Shown here: one piece after another, positions 15,101-30,100 of the stretch | How the letters are laid out: the number at the start of each line of letters is the position of its first letter | Position numbering within the stretch: position 1 is the stretch's first letter | Notes under the pieces: generated by a model | The model's input: only the letters and a program-made list of their open reading frames with translations | Told to the model about the DNA's origin: nothing | Database searches by the model: none | Position numbers and translations under genes: made by a program | From: Leuctra nigra | Taxonomy: Eukaryota > Arthropoda > Insecta > Plecoptera > Leuctridae | Assembly (NCBI GenBank): GCA_934045905.1 | Contig: OW203762.1 | Coordinates: 5,394,001 to 5,458,000, forward strand | Direction of reading: 5' to 3' | DNA length: 64,000 bases

Positions 15101-18100
15101 TTAGCGTTTTTCTGTGGGGGGTGCCAACTTCACGGTCCAGCACCCCCCATGAAAGCAATCGATCTGAAATTCTCCAAATATTTAGTGCTAATTAGTGCCG
15201 TTGATTTTAGATTTAGTGCTGCAACCCCTGGGAAGTAATTAGCGTTTTTGTGTGGGGGGCGCAGCACCCCCCATGAAAGCAATCGATATGAAATTCTCCA
15301 AATATTTAGTGCTGATTTAGTGCTAATTAGTGCCGCTGATTTTAGATTTAGTGCTGCAACCCCTGGGAAGTAATTAGCGCTTATCTGTGGGGGGTGCCAA
15401 CTTTACGGTCCAGCACCCCCCGTAAAAGCAATTGATCTGAAATTCTCCAAATATTTAGTGCTGATTTAGTGCTAATTAGTGCCGTTGATTCTAGATTTAG
15501 TGCTGCAACCCCTGGGAAGTAATTAGCGTTTATCTGTGGGGGGTGCCAACTTCACGGTCCAGCACCCCCCGTGAAAGCAATCGATCCGGAATTCTCCGGA
15601 TATTTAGTGCTGATTTAGTACTAATTAGTGCCGTTGATGTTAGAATTAGTGCTGCAACCCCTGGGAAGTAATTAGGACCGTGAAGGCACCACCCACAGAT
15701 AAACGCTAATTACTACCCAGGGGATGCAGCACTAAATATAAAATCAACAGCACTAATTAGCACTAAATCAGCACTAAATATCTGGAGATTTTCAGATCGA
15801 TTGCTTTCATGGGGGTTGCTGGACCGTGAAGTTGGCACCCTCCACAGAAAAACGCTGACTACTTCCTAGGGGTTGCAGCACTAAATCTATAATCAACGGC
15901 ACTAATTAGCACTAAATCAGCACTAAATATTTGGAGAATATCAGATCGATTGCTTTCATGGGGGGTGCTGGACCGTGAAGTTGGCACCTCCTACAGAAAA
16001 ACACTGACTACTTCCCAGGGGTTGCAGCACTAAATCTATAATCAACGGCACTAATTAGCACTAAATCAGCACTAAATATTTGGAGAATTTCAGATCGATT
16101 GCTTTCATGGGGGGTGCTGCGACCCCCACACAAAAACGCTAATTACTTCTCAGGGGTTGCAGCACTAAATCCAAAATCAATGGCACTAATTAGCACTAAA
16201 TCAGCACTAAATATTTGGAGAATTTCAGATCGATTGCTTTCATGGGGGGGGTGCTGGACCGTGAAGTTGGCACCCCCCACAGAAAAACGCTGACTACTTC
16301 CCAGGGGTTGCAGCACTAAATCTAAAATCAACGGCACTAATTAGCACTAAATCAGCACTAAATATTTGGAGAATATCAGATCGATTGCTTTCATGGGGGG
16401 TGCTGCGCCACCCACACAAAAACGCTAATTACTTCCCAGGGATTGCAGCACTAAATCCAAAATCAACGGCACTAATTAGCACTAAATAAGCACTAAATAT
16501 CTGGAGAATTTCAGATCGATTGTTTTCATGGGGGGTGCTGGACCGTGAAGTTGGCACCCCCCACAGATAAACGCTAATTACTTCCCAGGGGTTGCAGCAC
16601 TAAATCCAAAATTAACGGCACTAATTAGCACTAAATCAGCACTAAATATTTGGAGAATTTCAAATCGATTGCTTTCTGGGGGGGTGCCAACTTCACGCAC
16701 GTAATAACAATGACTACATAATTTTTAGAAAATTAACAGAAATGCTTTTTTGGGGGGCACACTGTTAAAGTCAAAATTTTGATTTTTCACCTCTAAGTTG
16801 AACAAACCGAAAATTGCCCATCAATTATTTATAAAGCTCATAATCCAAGCTTCAAATCTTAAAAAAGTTGAAGCTTTTATGTTAAACGGTACAGAAGTTA
16901 CAGTAGTTAAAGTGATGGGCTACTGACCAAAACGTTGTTTTTTTGAGGGCCTGTCACTCAAAAAGTACACAATATATGGACAAAACAAAAAATATGTATG
17001 TGTTTCCTTTGTCTTTGGAACAATCCTGCCAAGTTTGATCAAAATCGGAGGGGGTCACTTCAATTCCTTCCAGGGAGTTGGCGCGGAATTACCCTAAAAC
17101 AAAAATTGAATCCTAGAAATTACGCGATTGGTAGAGCCAGTTTTAAATGGTGATGCGCGAATTCGCGAATTGTTCTGATTGCACTATTTTCTTCTACTAA
17201 GATCCATTTCATTGTGTATAGATCCCAAATCTGCCATTTTTACATCGCGAAAAAAAACGAAATCCAACCATGATCGCGATATTCAACATTTTCCGCGAAA
17301 TGACAACGAAATGAGGGCTTTCTATTAAAATTACTGCTTTTATCCCCCCAACAGACACAACAACAAATGAAACCAGTTTCTTTCTAAGCGCCAGTCACTC
17401 AATCCCCTCCCCCTCGCTAGCCGCTTTGCTACCCACCCTCAAAAAAACTAGTCTAACCAGTTGCTGATGCCTCAAGGCTGCTTTGTTTTGCGCCCCCATC
17501 TGTTCAAGGTCGACCGGTTTCCTCAACCCCCCCTTTCTCACTCAGTCACAACCAGGGTGGTCACAACTAGGTATTCATCACTAACAAATGGATGTTTTAG
17601 AACTAGGAAAACGCTCAGTGTAACGCGTTGGTGAGCGAGCACGGGGACATGCAAATTCTCGAACCGGAAATGCGTACACAAGCACAGAAAACATATACAT
17701 CCATATTGAATTGAAATATGATAACTCAATCAACACAACATATTATTATGCTTTTCATTGAAACTTGAAAATAACATCTAAGCATCTAAGAACCCTGGTT
17801 AAAATAAAACAAATCTGATTCAATCCAATTGGCACTGGAAAACATTCATTTTGATACTTCATTACTGACAGATATTAAAAATGTTAATAAGTTCATACGT
17901 TCTTAACTGATTGGGATGAAATTTTGTAAAATAAGAGACAATGTTGGTCTTAATGATCATGCAAAATATGAGTTTGATCTGAATTATCGAAGACCGTTTT
18001 CATTTTTCAGCCTATCAGGAGATATTTATTTAAATTTTAACCAATTAATGGATTTCAAAAAAATTATGGTCTGCAAACAGAGAAGGTTGGTTTTACATGT

Positions 18101-21100
18101 GTGCAAAATTTCAGCTAGATCAAAGTAAAACTCTGACCTGTATAGCCAAAATATGAATTTGATCAGATTTATCGAATACCATTTTCATTTTACAACCTAT
18201 CAGGAGATGTTTATTTCAATTTTAACCAATGAATGGATTTTAAAAAAATTTGGGGCCTGCAAACAGAAAAGGTTGTCTCTACATGTGTGCAAAATTTCAG
18301 ATCGATCGAAGAAAAACTCTTGACCTGTACAGCCTCACCCAACAGAAAAAAAACAAACAAAAAAAAAAACAAAAAAAACAGAGGTCCGTGCCAAATGAGC
18401 CGAAAGGAGACGCTCGCTACGCTCGCTCAACAATAGACCAATTCAGAAATTATCTGGATGGCTCTGGATTCTAATGAATTTCACATGCAGTATGATTTTC
18501 CAAGTGTGTATTCATATTGTAACCCATTGTTGTAAAACACTAATAGATATATGCAGGGGCGTGCGGTGGTTTTCCAGCATGACTAGGCACTTGCCAAATT
18601 TCAAGACAAAATATGAACCCCCTTCCCCCCCCCCCCCCCTTCCCCAATCACTAATTTATAATTTTTTAACATGAATTAACCTCGGAATTAACCAACAGAA
18701 TTTTTCTTACCGAGAATATTTTAATCCTAGAAGATATTATTTTGTATCTCTCACCTTGTGTTGAAAAACTTTGATTTTGGACTTATCGATGGCGCTGCAT
18801 TTCTGTCCACATCCTTAGCCAACGAGAAATTAAACAACTGATTCCACTGAAATCCCAGTGAATACACACGCATGGGAATGCCGTAATTACAATGTCCAGC
18901 GCAATCGAAATCAAAATTTGACACAACTCATTCAACTCAATCAGATTATCAGAACTCACTTCACAAATCTTCCAAATTATAAACCTCTTTGAATGTCTAA
19001 CTTCGATGAGTGAGAGCAGTCATCAAACTGAGTAATTTGCTTGTTTATTGCCGCGTTCTGACATTCTGCTGAACGTGTCATAGCTTGCGTCTTGTGCGTG
19101 GCCTTGGCCGTGTCGATGAGGGAGTCTTTTTCGTGGGAGTAAGTGAGACAGAGAGATTACATCTAGAGCATTAGTTGGAGAGAGAAAGACATCAGTTGAA
19201 TCTGCCTAAGCTGATGACGCGGTGTGAGTGACGTCACAGTGCGAGTTATACTCTTCCTCTCCTCCCCGCCCGCAATCAACACAGGCGCGTAGCTAGACTA
19301 ATCTAGTAGGCTGCTCGGCCTTTCACAAAACATTTTATCAGAACATCGCAACGGCGTGGCACGGCTCGCCACGCTCTTCACGTATATATTAGGCATTTCG
19401 CGCATATTATAACATTAAGTACGTTCAATTTCAAAATATATTAATTAACATAATATTATTTTATAAAATACAATTTAAGATTAGGATGAATACTGGCTGC
19501 CTAGACAGTGCCTAGTTTGCCTAGGCTGCACTGCACGCCCCTGGATATATGGAAAACCAAACTGCATGTGAATTTATCTAGAAACCAGAGCCACCCAGAT
19601 ATTTTCTGAATTGGTCTATTATTACTGCACTGAAAATTGTTGGAATGGGAAAGAAAATATCTTGTCAAACTATACATTTGCGTCATGAAATTTTAAATAT
19701 TATGTAATGTATGTATCATTTACACAGAGAAAATGTGGGTCGGGGAAAAGACAGTACAGAGCATTAAACACGCCATTCTAGATAGCCTATTTCAGTGCTA
19801 AAAGTGCATGACCAATCTATTCCAATCCCTCCTCCAAGTGGCATACATGTAACATAGGTATATGTTTTTCTTTAAATTAGAGTTTCTGGGGGCTGTTACC
19901 ATGTGTTTTATAATCAATTTAATATCACCACAAAATCGCAAAATCCCTCTTCCAGAAAAAACACAAAAAACGAAATTGATGATTTTAAAAACGAATTTGA
20001 AGAAATAAAATCACCATTTAAAACTGGCTCTAGCGATTGGAGAAGGCTGATGTGGTGTTTTCATCCACGAAATGTCAGCTGGCTATGGTACAACAGATAT
20101 TGGATCAAATGAACCTACATTCATTTATCATTGACAATGAAAACAAACATCTATAGAATTAGAATGCAATATAAAAGCATTAAAAGTAAGATGGCTAATG
20201 ATTGGACTATATGTACCAACATGCTTCTTTATGTTTGAAGCCTCATTTAGAAGTCTGTGATGGAAAAAAAACTGAGATCTGTCAAACAAATATGCTGCTT
20301 TGGGTAAATAAACATGTAGTTTTTGCAAGAAAATAAATGAACATGTATGTGCTGTATTGCCGATTGTAGTTGATTGTCGACAACGAGGTACACATCTGTT
20401 ATTTCGCGATGTAGTTATAACTTGTACCATGTCCATGAAAGCGCCGCACCCACGCGCACATGAATCTGTCTGCTTATGTGAAGATTTAATTTCCGACGCT
20501 CAGTGGCCGGCTGTTAGTGTGAATACCTGTGGGTTGTTGAGCAGCGTGGACTTGGGCATGAGCGCCGGAGGGAAGATGAAGTTCTTGGCCGCGTCTCTCA
20601 GCACGTCCACCACGCTGAGGGTTCCGAACACGCGACTGCACTGCGGCAGGTAGATCAGCTGCAGCACGGAGCGCGACAGAATGCACGGGCTGTGGCGGCT
20701 GAAGTCCATGAAGAAGTCCTGCGAGAGAGACACAGTGAGACCAAGATAAGACGGTCCACGGTAGTCCCGGGCTAGTTCAAATTTAATATTAATTTTAATG
20801 TCACGTGACTAGTGCTACGACGGTTCTTACCGGCGGGCTAGATCTCTAGCATGCTTTGGCGGACCGCGCTAAGACCTTATTATATTAAATCGGGTCTAGG
20901 GAATTGTCTTACCTCGGTCTTACACTATGACGGTCTTAGTGTATGACCGTCATAGTGAAAAGATTTTATTAGGCAAGGGTCCTGGAGGCCAATTCTTGAG
21001 TTTTCATGTTTTGAAACCATGTGTGGTTTCATTGTATAAAACGTAAAAAAGTTGACAACTATTGCTTAGTCTTCAACTTTTTTACGTTTTAAACAATGAA

Positions 21101-24100
21101 ACCACACATGGTTTCAAAACATGAAAACTCAAGAATTGGCCCCCTGGGCAATTGTAGGCTCCGAAAAAAAATTCAATATGAAGAGGAATCACTCACTTGA
21201 CAAAAATACATTGATTTTCCTATTTATACCTAGGTAAGTTAAATCTGACCTGTCAATGGCCTGCCTAACATAATGTCTGTCCTTGCGGGAAAACATTAAT
21301 TATTTGCACTGAATGATGTAAAAGAAGTTTGTTCAACCTATGATTAAGTAAATCAAGACTGCTGACTCCATGAATTTTAAAAATTAAAATAAACACAAAG
21401 AAATATCTCATTCAATCCACTTATTTCCTGCACAAACAGTTTGGATCTACTTCGGAGAGTGTTTGACACTGTATCTTAAGCTCTAGTGCTTGATTTCGGA
21501 GCAGACAAAGACTCACCAGAGCGTTGTGGAAGGAGGAGTAGCCGGTGATCTTGCAGACCACCTTGAGCCGACACAGCAGCTCGTCGAAGTACTCGAGCGC
21601 GTCTACGCGGGACTTGATCTTTGTGTAGCGAGGGAACGTCGGCGGCAGGAGGCGTTGGTTCACCAGCGGGTCGAACCCCATGATGGTCGGGTGGTCGCCT
21701 GGAAGACACAGTCACACGTAGAGGGAGGTTCCAGCAGAGATATTGTCACAGCCACTGACAAGATAACTGCATTGTTTTAGTCATGTTCACATCGGACGTG
21801 GCTTGATTTAGTGCTTTTGTATTGTCAAATGTGATTGGGAAAGTGTCAAGAAAATTTTACTGCAAGTACTTGATGTCTTTTCTTCGGTTGACGGCTGACG
21901 CTCCAATGGTTGCATTAACAGGACCTTTCTTATATTTTACTGGTTGTTTTCATATCTTACGAGCATTTTCACTTAATTTCTCTACATTTTTCTTTCTCTG
22001 GGTACTTAGTTTTACGGACCATTTCGAATAGTTATCCGAACCATTAGCCTTGCCGCTTCTGGGCTTTTCAGCTATCTCTCTAATTCTCTGAAAATATCTT
22101 CTCTGATTGTAATTGACGTAGGTAATTAAAACGCCACCATCAACAAGTGTTCGATGTATTGTTGTTGTTGTTGAAAGATAATGAGTTGATCAGTTTGGTG
22201 CTGGCGATTGTAATAAAGCTTACAATGTGTTAAACTTCAAATCACAATTAAAAAAACAGTAGAAAAATTCCGTCCCCCATCTCTTACAATATTCCTCGCA
22301 ATAATACAAGTGCAGACAAATGTGGATGTACTAAGACTTACTTTCAGTGCCTCCTTGAACGCCCCGCGTGACCGTCTTCTGCATGACCGCCAGCTGCTCG
22401 GAACATTTGGCCAGCAGACGTTGGCAGTCGTTGAGGCCCGGCTGCTCGCGCCGGCTGAGGCTGCCGAGCACGAGGTAGAGCAGGCGCGTGAACTTGATGC
22501 GCGTGTACAGAGCAACCACGTCCTCCAACTACCAGGGAAACCATTCGATCATAGAGATATTATGTTACAGTATCAAGATGGCACGTCCCGAGTAGCAGCC
22601 GCGTAGGAACTACTTTCTTCAAGGGGGGGGGGGGGGGGGACTGTGTCACCTGGAAGGGAGTCTGGTGGGCAAAGCCCTGCACAATTCCAGCCCACAGGAC
22701 GGTTTTTAGAATTCAAACTAAAAATACGTAGTACCTATGTAAAAGTGATTTCAATGCTCAAAATGAATTAAGCAACCCTCCAATTGTTGCCCCACAGGGC
22801 GTATCTTTCGAATTAAACAATTTAAAAGTGATTCTGGGTGCTAAGCCATTAGGGCTGGGAAAAACTGAGGAGTTTAGTAAACGTTTAAACGCTCTCAAAA
22901 TGTCCGTTTAAACGTTTAACCGTTTACTGAGCATAAAAATGATAATTGAATATTTATTGCCTCTCCCCCTGTGCAACCACTTTCAAGACCATGTGTCATT
23001 CTTGAGAGCTTCTCAACACTTCTTAAAATTGTACACTTCCCAAAACTGTCTTTCAACTGATCAAAATAAAAATACATTTTAATTTAAATTGCAATAATTT
23101 TCAACATAACTTGAGCCATAGAATAATAAAGTGCTTTTGAGCTTTGTTGTTTAGTTTATTGAAACAAGCACTCCCGCATCTCAACTGATCTTTAAATATA
23201 TGCAATTACGCATGATTGATGCGTGATTTCCCGTCTTTCCATTTTACTACTCATTAGTCATTAGGTACATTTTTCTCGCGATCTAAATGAAGAGGGTCAC
23301 TATTATATCACTCAAAAATTTAAACTCTGGGTAAGGCAGTGCAGCATTTGACTTTCCACCTTGGTTTTTCACAATGCAATATCAAAAATAAAATTATTAT
23401 AAGCTGTTTCATACTGTTTGTTGTTTGTTTAAATGTATTGCGACTGTAAAAGACATAATATCAGGTATGTCAACTTTATTTTCACGTGATAATGCGAGGT
23501 CACTGTCCCTCCCACTAAGCAACCCCAAGTAGTTTTCTACAAGGTCAGAGCTCTTTTGTCTAGGGGAGGGTCACTGACTGATTTTAGAAATAAAAAAAGT
23601 TGAATATTGGGGTTTACCTTGGGTGATCCTTTACCGGAAAGGATGCATTGTATCTATACTTTACTGTTTTGTATTACTGTACACTATTTTACTGTATTTT
23701 TACTGTATTGTCCAAAGTTGTTAATAAACTTGATACTTGAAAAATTTGAAAATCAACTGCGAAATTTACAAAATAACAGGGAAAACAATGCAAATGGTAA
23801 ACAATGCTAAGTGGGTACATGTGTTGTTTGTTATCAATTAATACTTAATAAACTACATAAGATATTTAATTGAAACAGATAAATTACAATCATATAAAGT
23901 GGTAGTCTTCTTTATTCTAAAACAGCAAGCAACTAACAATGTAACCACTCTAGTCACACTAGAGACTATGTTCACCAGTGGCGGCTCGTGACCCAAAAGT
24001 GAGGAGGTGCACAATTTTCAAATTTCGTTGAGTACAATGGGAGATTTGGGGGGAGGGGCCCCAAGCGCATGCGGGTCCGGGGCGTAGAGTCCCGGGGGAA

Positions 24101-27100
24101 AAAAATGATTTTGGATTGTATTTGACGCATTTTTATCATCTATTTTTATTTTTTATTCATCCCGAATTTACCCGAATTTACACATTTATTTACCTGCATG
24201 TCGCAGTTCATGTGTGCAGACGATTCCTCATGCTGCAGTTTAATTTTATGAGATAAAATCCGAAACACCAATTTTAACCCAGTTGTCACGTCGTTGACTC
24301 GTTGAAAACAATAGACACAGAAAACAAAACAGTTTATTAAGTTTTTCACTTCCACACAACCAATTTTTCTTCTTGCACCACTCCGAATTTAATTTTCTCA
24401 CAACTGTACGGTTATTTTTTACCACTGTTTGAAGTATTGGTTGATGTGGACATACACGCCTGCAGTATTGTCTCACGGTGTTTTGTTCTTGAATTGTTTT
24501 ATTGGACAAAACAATTAACGAATCATCGATCATGATTACTACTTAGTTATTATAAATAAAATGTACTACAAAAATAATACAAACACAACTCTTTTAGTAC
24601 AAAAATCACTCGATTCACTAACACGCAATATCACGCAATCCACTTGACTTCACAGTACCTTGGTAAGCATGCTGCTTGCTGACGAATCTAATGCTACAGC
24701 GACTGCGTGAAGTTGTACAGACCGTCGTTTGCCGAAAACATCGACCGTTTTGTTCAAGCGAGGATAAGCGCATGCTATGCCTGGGTTCAAGTCAGAAAGT
24801 GGACTCAGTCAAGCTTATGGGAAGGCGCCTAAAGCGTAGGACGTGTAGTCGAGTTTTGAATGGGAAATCCAAACCTAGCTGGTCTCCCATATACAATGCA
24901 TGCTCGGCAATCGAGTCACTTTTGAATGTAATGCTATTTGATAGGACATCCTTGAGCGCGCTGTAAGGCGGGGCTCGGGCGGGGGAGAATGAGAGTCTAC
25001 GAACGAAGCGCGCGAAAACACAATAATTCAAACAAATTAAATTGAATAAGAGGAAGAAATCAAAACTATTTTTATTTGTTCAAAAATAAGTTTTTTGGGG
25101 AGAAATACAGGCGGTGCAGTGCACCGTGTGCTCCTATGGACGAGCCGCCACTGATGTTCACTTCCTGTTGGCACTGCCTTCTAGATCATCAGTTCTAGCC
25201 AACATCACATCCCCCTTTTTGGGTACTAACAAACATGATACAACTTATGAAATTTCAAAACTAATAGTACAAAGGTTAGAATTAGACAATGCTAATAATC
25301 ATTGAATCTTCGTGGTCTTCGAATGACTCTGCCCCGCCTAGAACGATATGCTCCGGGTGGTGTTGCTGGTTCATCCTGTGGTTCATCCTGTGGCTCGTCC
25401 GCTGCTGCCGGACCGGGCACATCTGGTTTCGGTGATGGCATGAGGTGGACTCGATTTCTTCTGAGTGTCCCCTCTGATGTCTCTACATGATATGACCGCG
25501 GAGTGGTACCGGCTGCTATCACCTGGCCATATTTCTTCTGATCTGTAACATATACATGTGAACCTAATTCTAACGGTGGTAACTCTCTGGCACGATGTCT
25601 TCGGTCGTAATCGTGCTTCTGCTTCGCTTTCCTAGCCTCTTCCCTCCTTCTCTACGCTTGGGTGTTGATTTGATTAGGTAGTAGGTTGTCCGAAGCAGTT
25701 ACTAGCGTTGTTCTTGGCTGTCGGCTCATTAGCATCTGCGCCGGACTACGCCCTGATGCTAGTGGTGTTGATCGGTATGCTAGCATTCCGAGATATACAT
25801 CTTCTGACTTCTGCAGGATACCTTTCATGGTTTTCACTGTCCGTTCCGCAAGTCCGTTCGCCTTTGGATATCTTGGGCTGCTAGTCACATGCTTGAATCC
25901 GTAGGTTGTTGCGAATCTTCGAAACTCGTCTGAGCTGAACTGCGGTCCGTTGTCTGAAACAACTTCTTCCGGAATTCCATACCTCGCAAATACCGACTTG
26001 ATGCGATTGATGACATGCTTGCTGGTGGTTTTATCCAACAATAATACTTCAGGGAACTTTGATTAATAATCTACAATTATCAAATACTTGTGTTCCTTGA
26101 GTTGAAACAAATCCATGGCTACTCTCTGCCATGCTCGCTCTGGCAAAGGTGTTGTCAATAACGGTTCTTGTGGATTTTCCCTGTGTTCCAAACAATGTTG
26201 ACATTTGTTTACTACATCTTGAATATGCTGGCTCATTCCTGGCCACCACACTGACTGTCTGGCTCTCTCTCTACATTTATTAATCCCTAAGTGACCTTCA
26301 TGGATTCTATGTAGAATTTCCTTCTGCATACTTCCTGGTATGTACAGTCGTTGGTCTTTCATCAGAAGTCCCTGCTGGACAGTCAGGTAACCTCTTTCTT
26401 GAAAGAATGGAGCGGCAATGGCTGCTGGGTCTCGCTTCGATGGCCATCCGTCAGCAATGTATCTTTTGACTTGTTGAGATGTACGATCCTCTTGCTGGGC
26501 TTTCCTTATCTCGTCGAGACGTGCATCCGTTGCTGGAAGCTCTCCTACGACCTGGTCAACACATTCCTTTATCTCTGCTTCAAATTCACAACATTGAACA
26601 GAAGCAATTTCTACCGGCTCTCTGGACAGAGTGTCTGCCGTATGTAGATCCTTACCTGGAACATGTGAGATAGTAAATGCAAATCTCATCAATTTCATTC
26701 TCATTCTCAGAATTCTTGGTGACAGATCGCTCAGAGACTTCTTTAGCATTATGGGAACAAGAGGTAAATGATCAGTCTGTACATGGAACTGTTTACCTAT
26801 GAGGAAATTCTGGAACCTGTCACATGCCCATACAATTCCCAAAGCTTCCTTCTCGATCTGGGCATACCTGGTTTCAGTGTCGGTGAGTGATCTGGATGCG
26901 TACGCTACTGGCCGCCAAATATTGGAATAGTCCAGCTGTTCCAGAACACATCCCAAACCAAACGATGATGCGTCTGTCGTTAAACGGATCTCCCTATTGA
27001 CGTCATAGAACATTAACGTCGGGGTCGTCGTCAACTTCTCCTTGATTTTTGTAAAAGCTTCTTCTTGAGGCACTCCCCACTGAAAGTTGTCTCCCGACAA

Positions 27101-30100
27101 AAGTTCGCGAATTGGTTTCGTCATTACTGCCAGATTAGGAACGAACTTCATTAGTTGGTTAGTCATCCCCAGAAGTCTTCTTACGCCTGAAACATCTTTC
27201 GGACTTTTCATCAGATTTATTGCTGATGTCTTGCTGGGATCTACTTTCACTCCAGACTCTTCTAGAATGTAGCCCAGAAACTTGACTGTGCTGACACCAA
27301 ATTCACATTTTGCTTCATTCAGTGTGACACCTGCATTACTGATTGCTGTAAGCACTGCTGACATTCGTTGATCGTGTTCTTTCTTGGTTTCCCCAAAGAT
27401 AAGAACATCGTCCATGTGACATACTACTCCGGGTAGTCCTTCGAGTAGTTCCGACATTTTCCTTTGATACACTTCTGGTGCCGAAGTTATCCCGAATGGA
27501 ACCCTGTTGAACCAATACCTACCATAGGGAGTAATAAAGGTTGTGAGCTTACGTGACTCTTCGGAAAGCTTGATCTGCCAGAATCCCGAATTTGCGTCTA
27601 ATTTGCTGAACACAGTTGCTCTACCTAGGTGTCCCAAGGTTTCTTCCATAGCAGGCATAATATGACGTTCCCGCTGGACACTTCTATTCAGGTGTGTCAG
27701 ATCTACACATATTCTTACGTTTCCGTTTTTCTTTGGCACTACCACCATTCCTGCGCACCAATCTGTTGGCTCGTCGACCTTGGAGATAACACCTGCTTTT
27801 TCCATCTCTCAAGTTCTTTTACCTTTGGCAAGAGTGGTATTGCTACTCGACGTGGAACGGCGATGGCGAATGGTTCTGCTTTAGCTTGGATCCGTATATT
27901 GTACTCGCCTTTCAATTCACCCAATCCCGTGAACAGAGATGGGTATTCTTTCTTGACGTCTCCTTGGCTCAGTGGATCAATCTGCTTTACCGCGTGGATC
28001 TGCTGAACTAGGTTTAACTTCTGATTGCTGATTGGCCCAGTAGTGCACTGCTTAGGTTGCTGACCACAAAGATGTCTTGAACAGACTTGTTTTGTTTCAC
28101 TTGAAATGTTGCTTTAAACTGACCTTTGACATCTAAGGTTGCTCGTCCTGGTCCCAGAAGTGTCTTCGTCGTTGGACTAAGCTTATGCTTGGAAAACCTG
28201 GATTTGTATTCCTCTTCCGAGAGTACAGTTACATCGGCACCTGTGTCAATTTTGAATTGTGTTCGCTTACCATTTACTAGTAGTGTCACGAACCATGGGT
28301 CGTCGGTGGTGTCCCCATCTATCGTACCTAGATATACTTCGGGTTGCTGGCCTCCGGTTCGCACTTCGTGTACCGTTGACTGCTTCTTCTTACTGCGGCA
28401 GTGTTTCTCGAAGTGGCCCATGATGTTACAGCTTCTGCACTTCACCTCCCTCGCTGGACAATCTCGTATCGGGTGAGATGGTGTGCGTCCACATCTGGTA
28501 CAGCGGTCTGCAGATTTATTCTGACCACTGTAGCTGCTCGACGGCTTGAAATGTTCCTGTTGCTGGTGAGAACGGGCACCTGAATGCTGAAACTTAGGTT
28601 TATTTGATTTAACCATATCAACATTCGCATCATTGCTTTCTAACCCCCTCAGGATCTTCTGCTGACCTCAAATGTCTTCATGTACTCGGACCTTATCGAT
28701 GGCCTTCTTCAAAGTTAGCTCTGCATCCATTTGCAAAGTTTCGGATAACTTGGTGTCTCTAAGACCTACCACTAACCTATCTCTGATAAGTTCTTCCTGT
28801 AGTGCTCCATACGCACAATGTTTTACTAATGTATACAATGATGTTATAAACTCAGCCGCTGATACCCCCTCTTCTTGCTTCCTCTGATGGAATTTGGCTC
28901 TTTCAAATATCACATTTCTCCTTTTGACAAAGTGAGAATTAAACTTTTCTACAACCAATTCATAATCATCTTCTTCTAGGGCAGTGAGCTCCATAGAAAG
29001 TAAGATATCCTCCGCTTCATCTCCCATACAGTAAATGAGATGATGGACCTGTCTTGACTTACTTGCTTTGTCCAGACAACTTGAAATACGGAAACGCTCG
29101 TATCTCCGAATCCACCTGGTCCATGTTTGTGGATCGGTGAAGTCGAATTTTGGAGGTGGTTGTAATTGAGTAGTAGAATCGGCTTGAGGTAATGGCTGTT
29201 GTTGAACATGAACATTGGCCTCATCTCCGAGCACCATTTTTCTTGCTTTTCTTACACCGAAAATAACGTAAAACTGCGTAAATTTACTGGTTTTCTTACT
29301 CACGCGCCGCCACCATGTGTTGTTATCAATTAATACTTAATAAACTACATAAGATATTTAATTGAAACAGATAAATTACAATCATATAAAGTGGTAGTCT
29401 TCTTTATTCTAAAACAGCAAGCAACTAACAATGTAACCACTCTAGTCACACTAGAGACAAGATTCATGGGCATCATTACTACATTCATACTAGTAGAGAC
29501 GGTTGTCTCACTCCTATACTGATAACATTGACCGCAGTGAAGCCTTTTTAGACCCTGTGATTGGGGAAATCTGGGTGGCCCCGGTGATTTGAGCAACATC
29601 AATAGCGTGAAGAGTGAACTACTTGATGACCAATCTCTGACGATGGCTCAACCGCTAATTCATAGTTTGCACTTGATGTGCCTGCTGGCACGCAGAACAT
29701 CTGTTATTTGACGGTATTTAATGGTTTTATATTTCATTTTATAGTTTAATTGTAAATATCTGATATAAAACAAAAGAACATCGTGCATAGCATATAAATG
29801 CAACGACGGCTCAATGGATAAATTTAGCAGTTTGTTCATATTTTTACCACTAGTGCTGATATATTATGCGCTAACGATGCCCGGATACCCCAATATTTCT
29901 CATGTCGAAAAGGCTTCACGTTCATTGGTGGAGTGAGAATACCTCTGCTATAGTGTAAGTGTATATCTATATCCCCATAAAAAACACTCCGTGTAAAAAT
30001 ACCAGCCAAGTCTCTTCAACTTAAAAAAAAAATAATGAAATCTTAAAATTCTGCACTGAAAAGTAGTGATATCAAAAAATTAGCCAAGTCAAAACTTTAT

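Larger units (their letters stand above)
25210..29317 (-). mobile_element. Decayed Ty3/gypsy retrotransposon, internal region
   Basis: Minus-strand order is gag, protease, reverse transcriptase, RNase H, integrase, the Ty3/gypsy order. Features: Gag (28671-29303), two CCHC-type knuckles and protease [11 protein letters not shown] (28014-28616), polymerase block [10 protein letters not shown] and RNase [15 protein letters not shown] (26063-27805), integrase zinc and DDE core through [12 protein letters not shown] (25652-26041), and a basic C-terminal tail to 25292. The reverse transcriptase wording resembles the Mag/K02A2.6 group (moderate confidence). It is disabled by at least three in-frame stops (28668, 26060, 25650 regions) and two frameshifts (near 28015 and 27800). 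With the 3' LTR and the partial 5' LTR it forms one element inside the 22850-39394 hAT. Confidence 0.92.

Noticed and set aside
14692..16702. Regularly spaced repeats as a CRISPR array
   Set aside because: The organism is eukaryotic, the units are contiguous, vary in length and invert halfway, and the whole is flanked by a target duplication.
14484..18474. Open frames ending in K-rich tracts and ETLASLAQ
   Set aside because: They read through poly-A and the GAGACGCTCGC end of Helitron H1 copies in several frames; no protein family.
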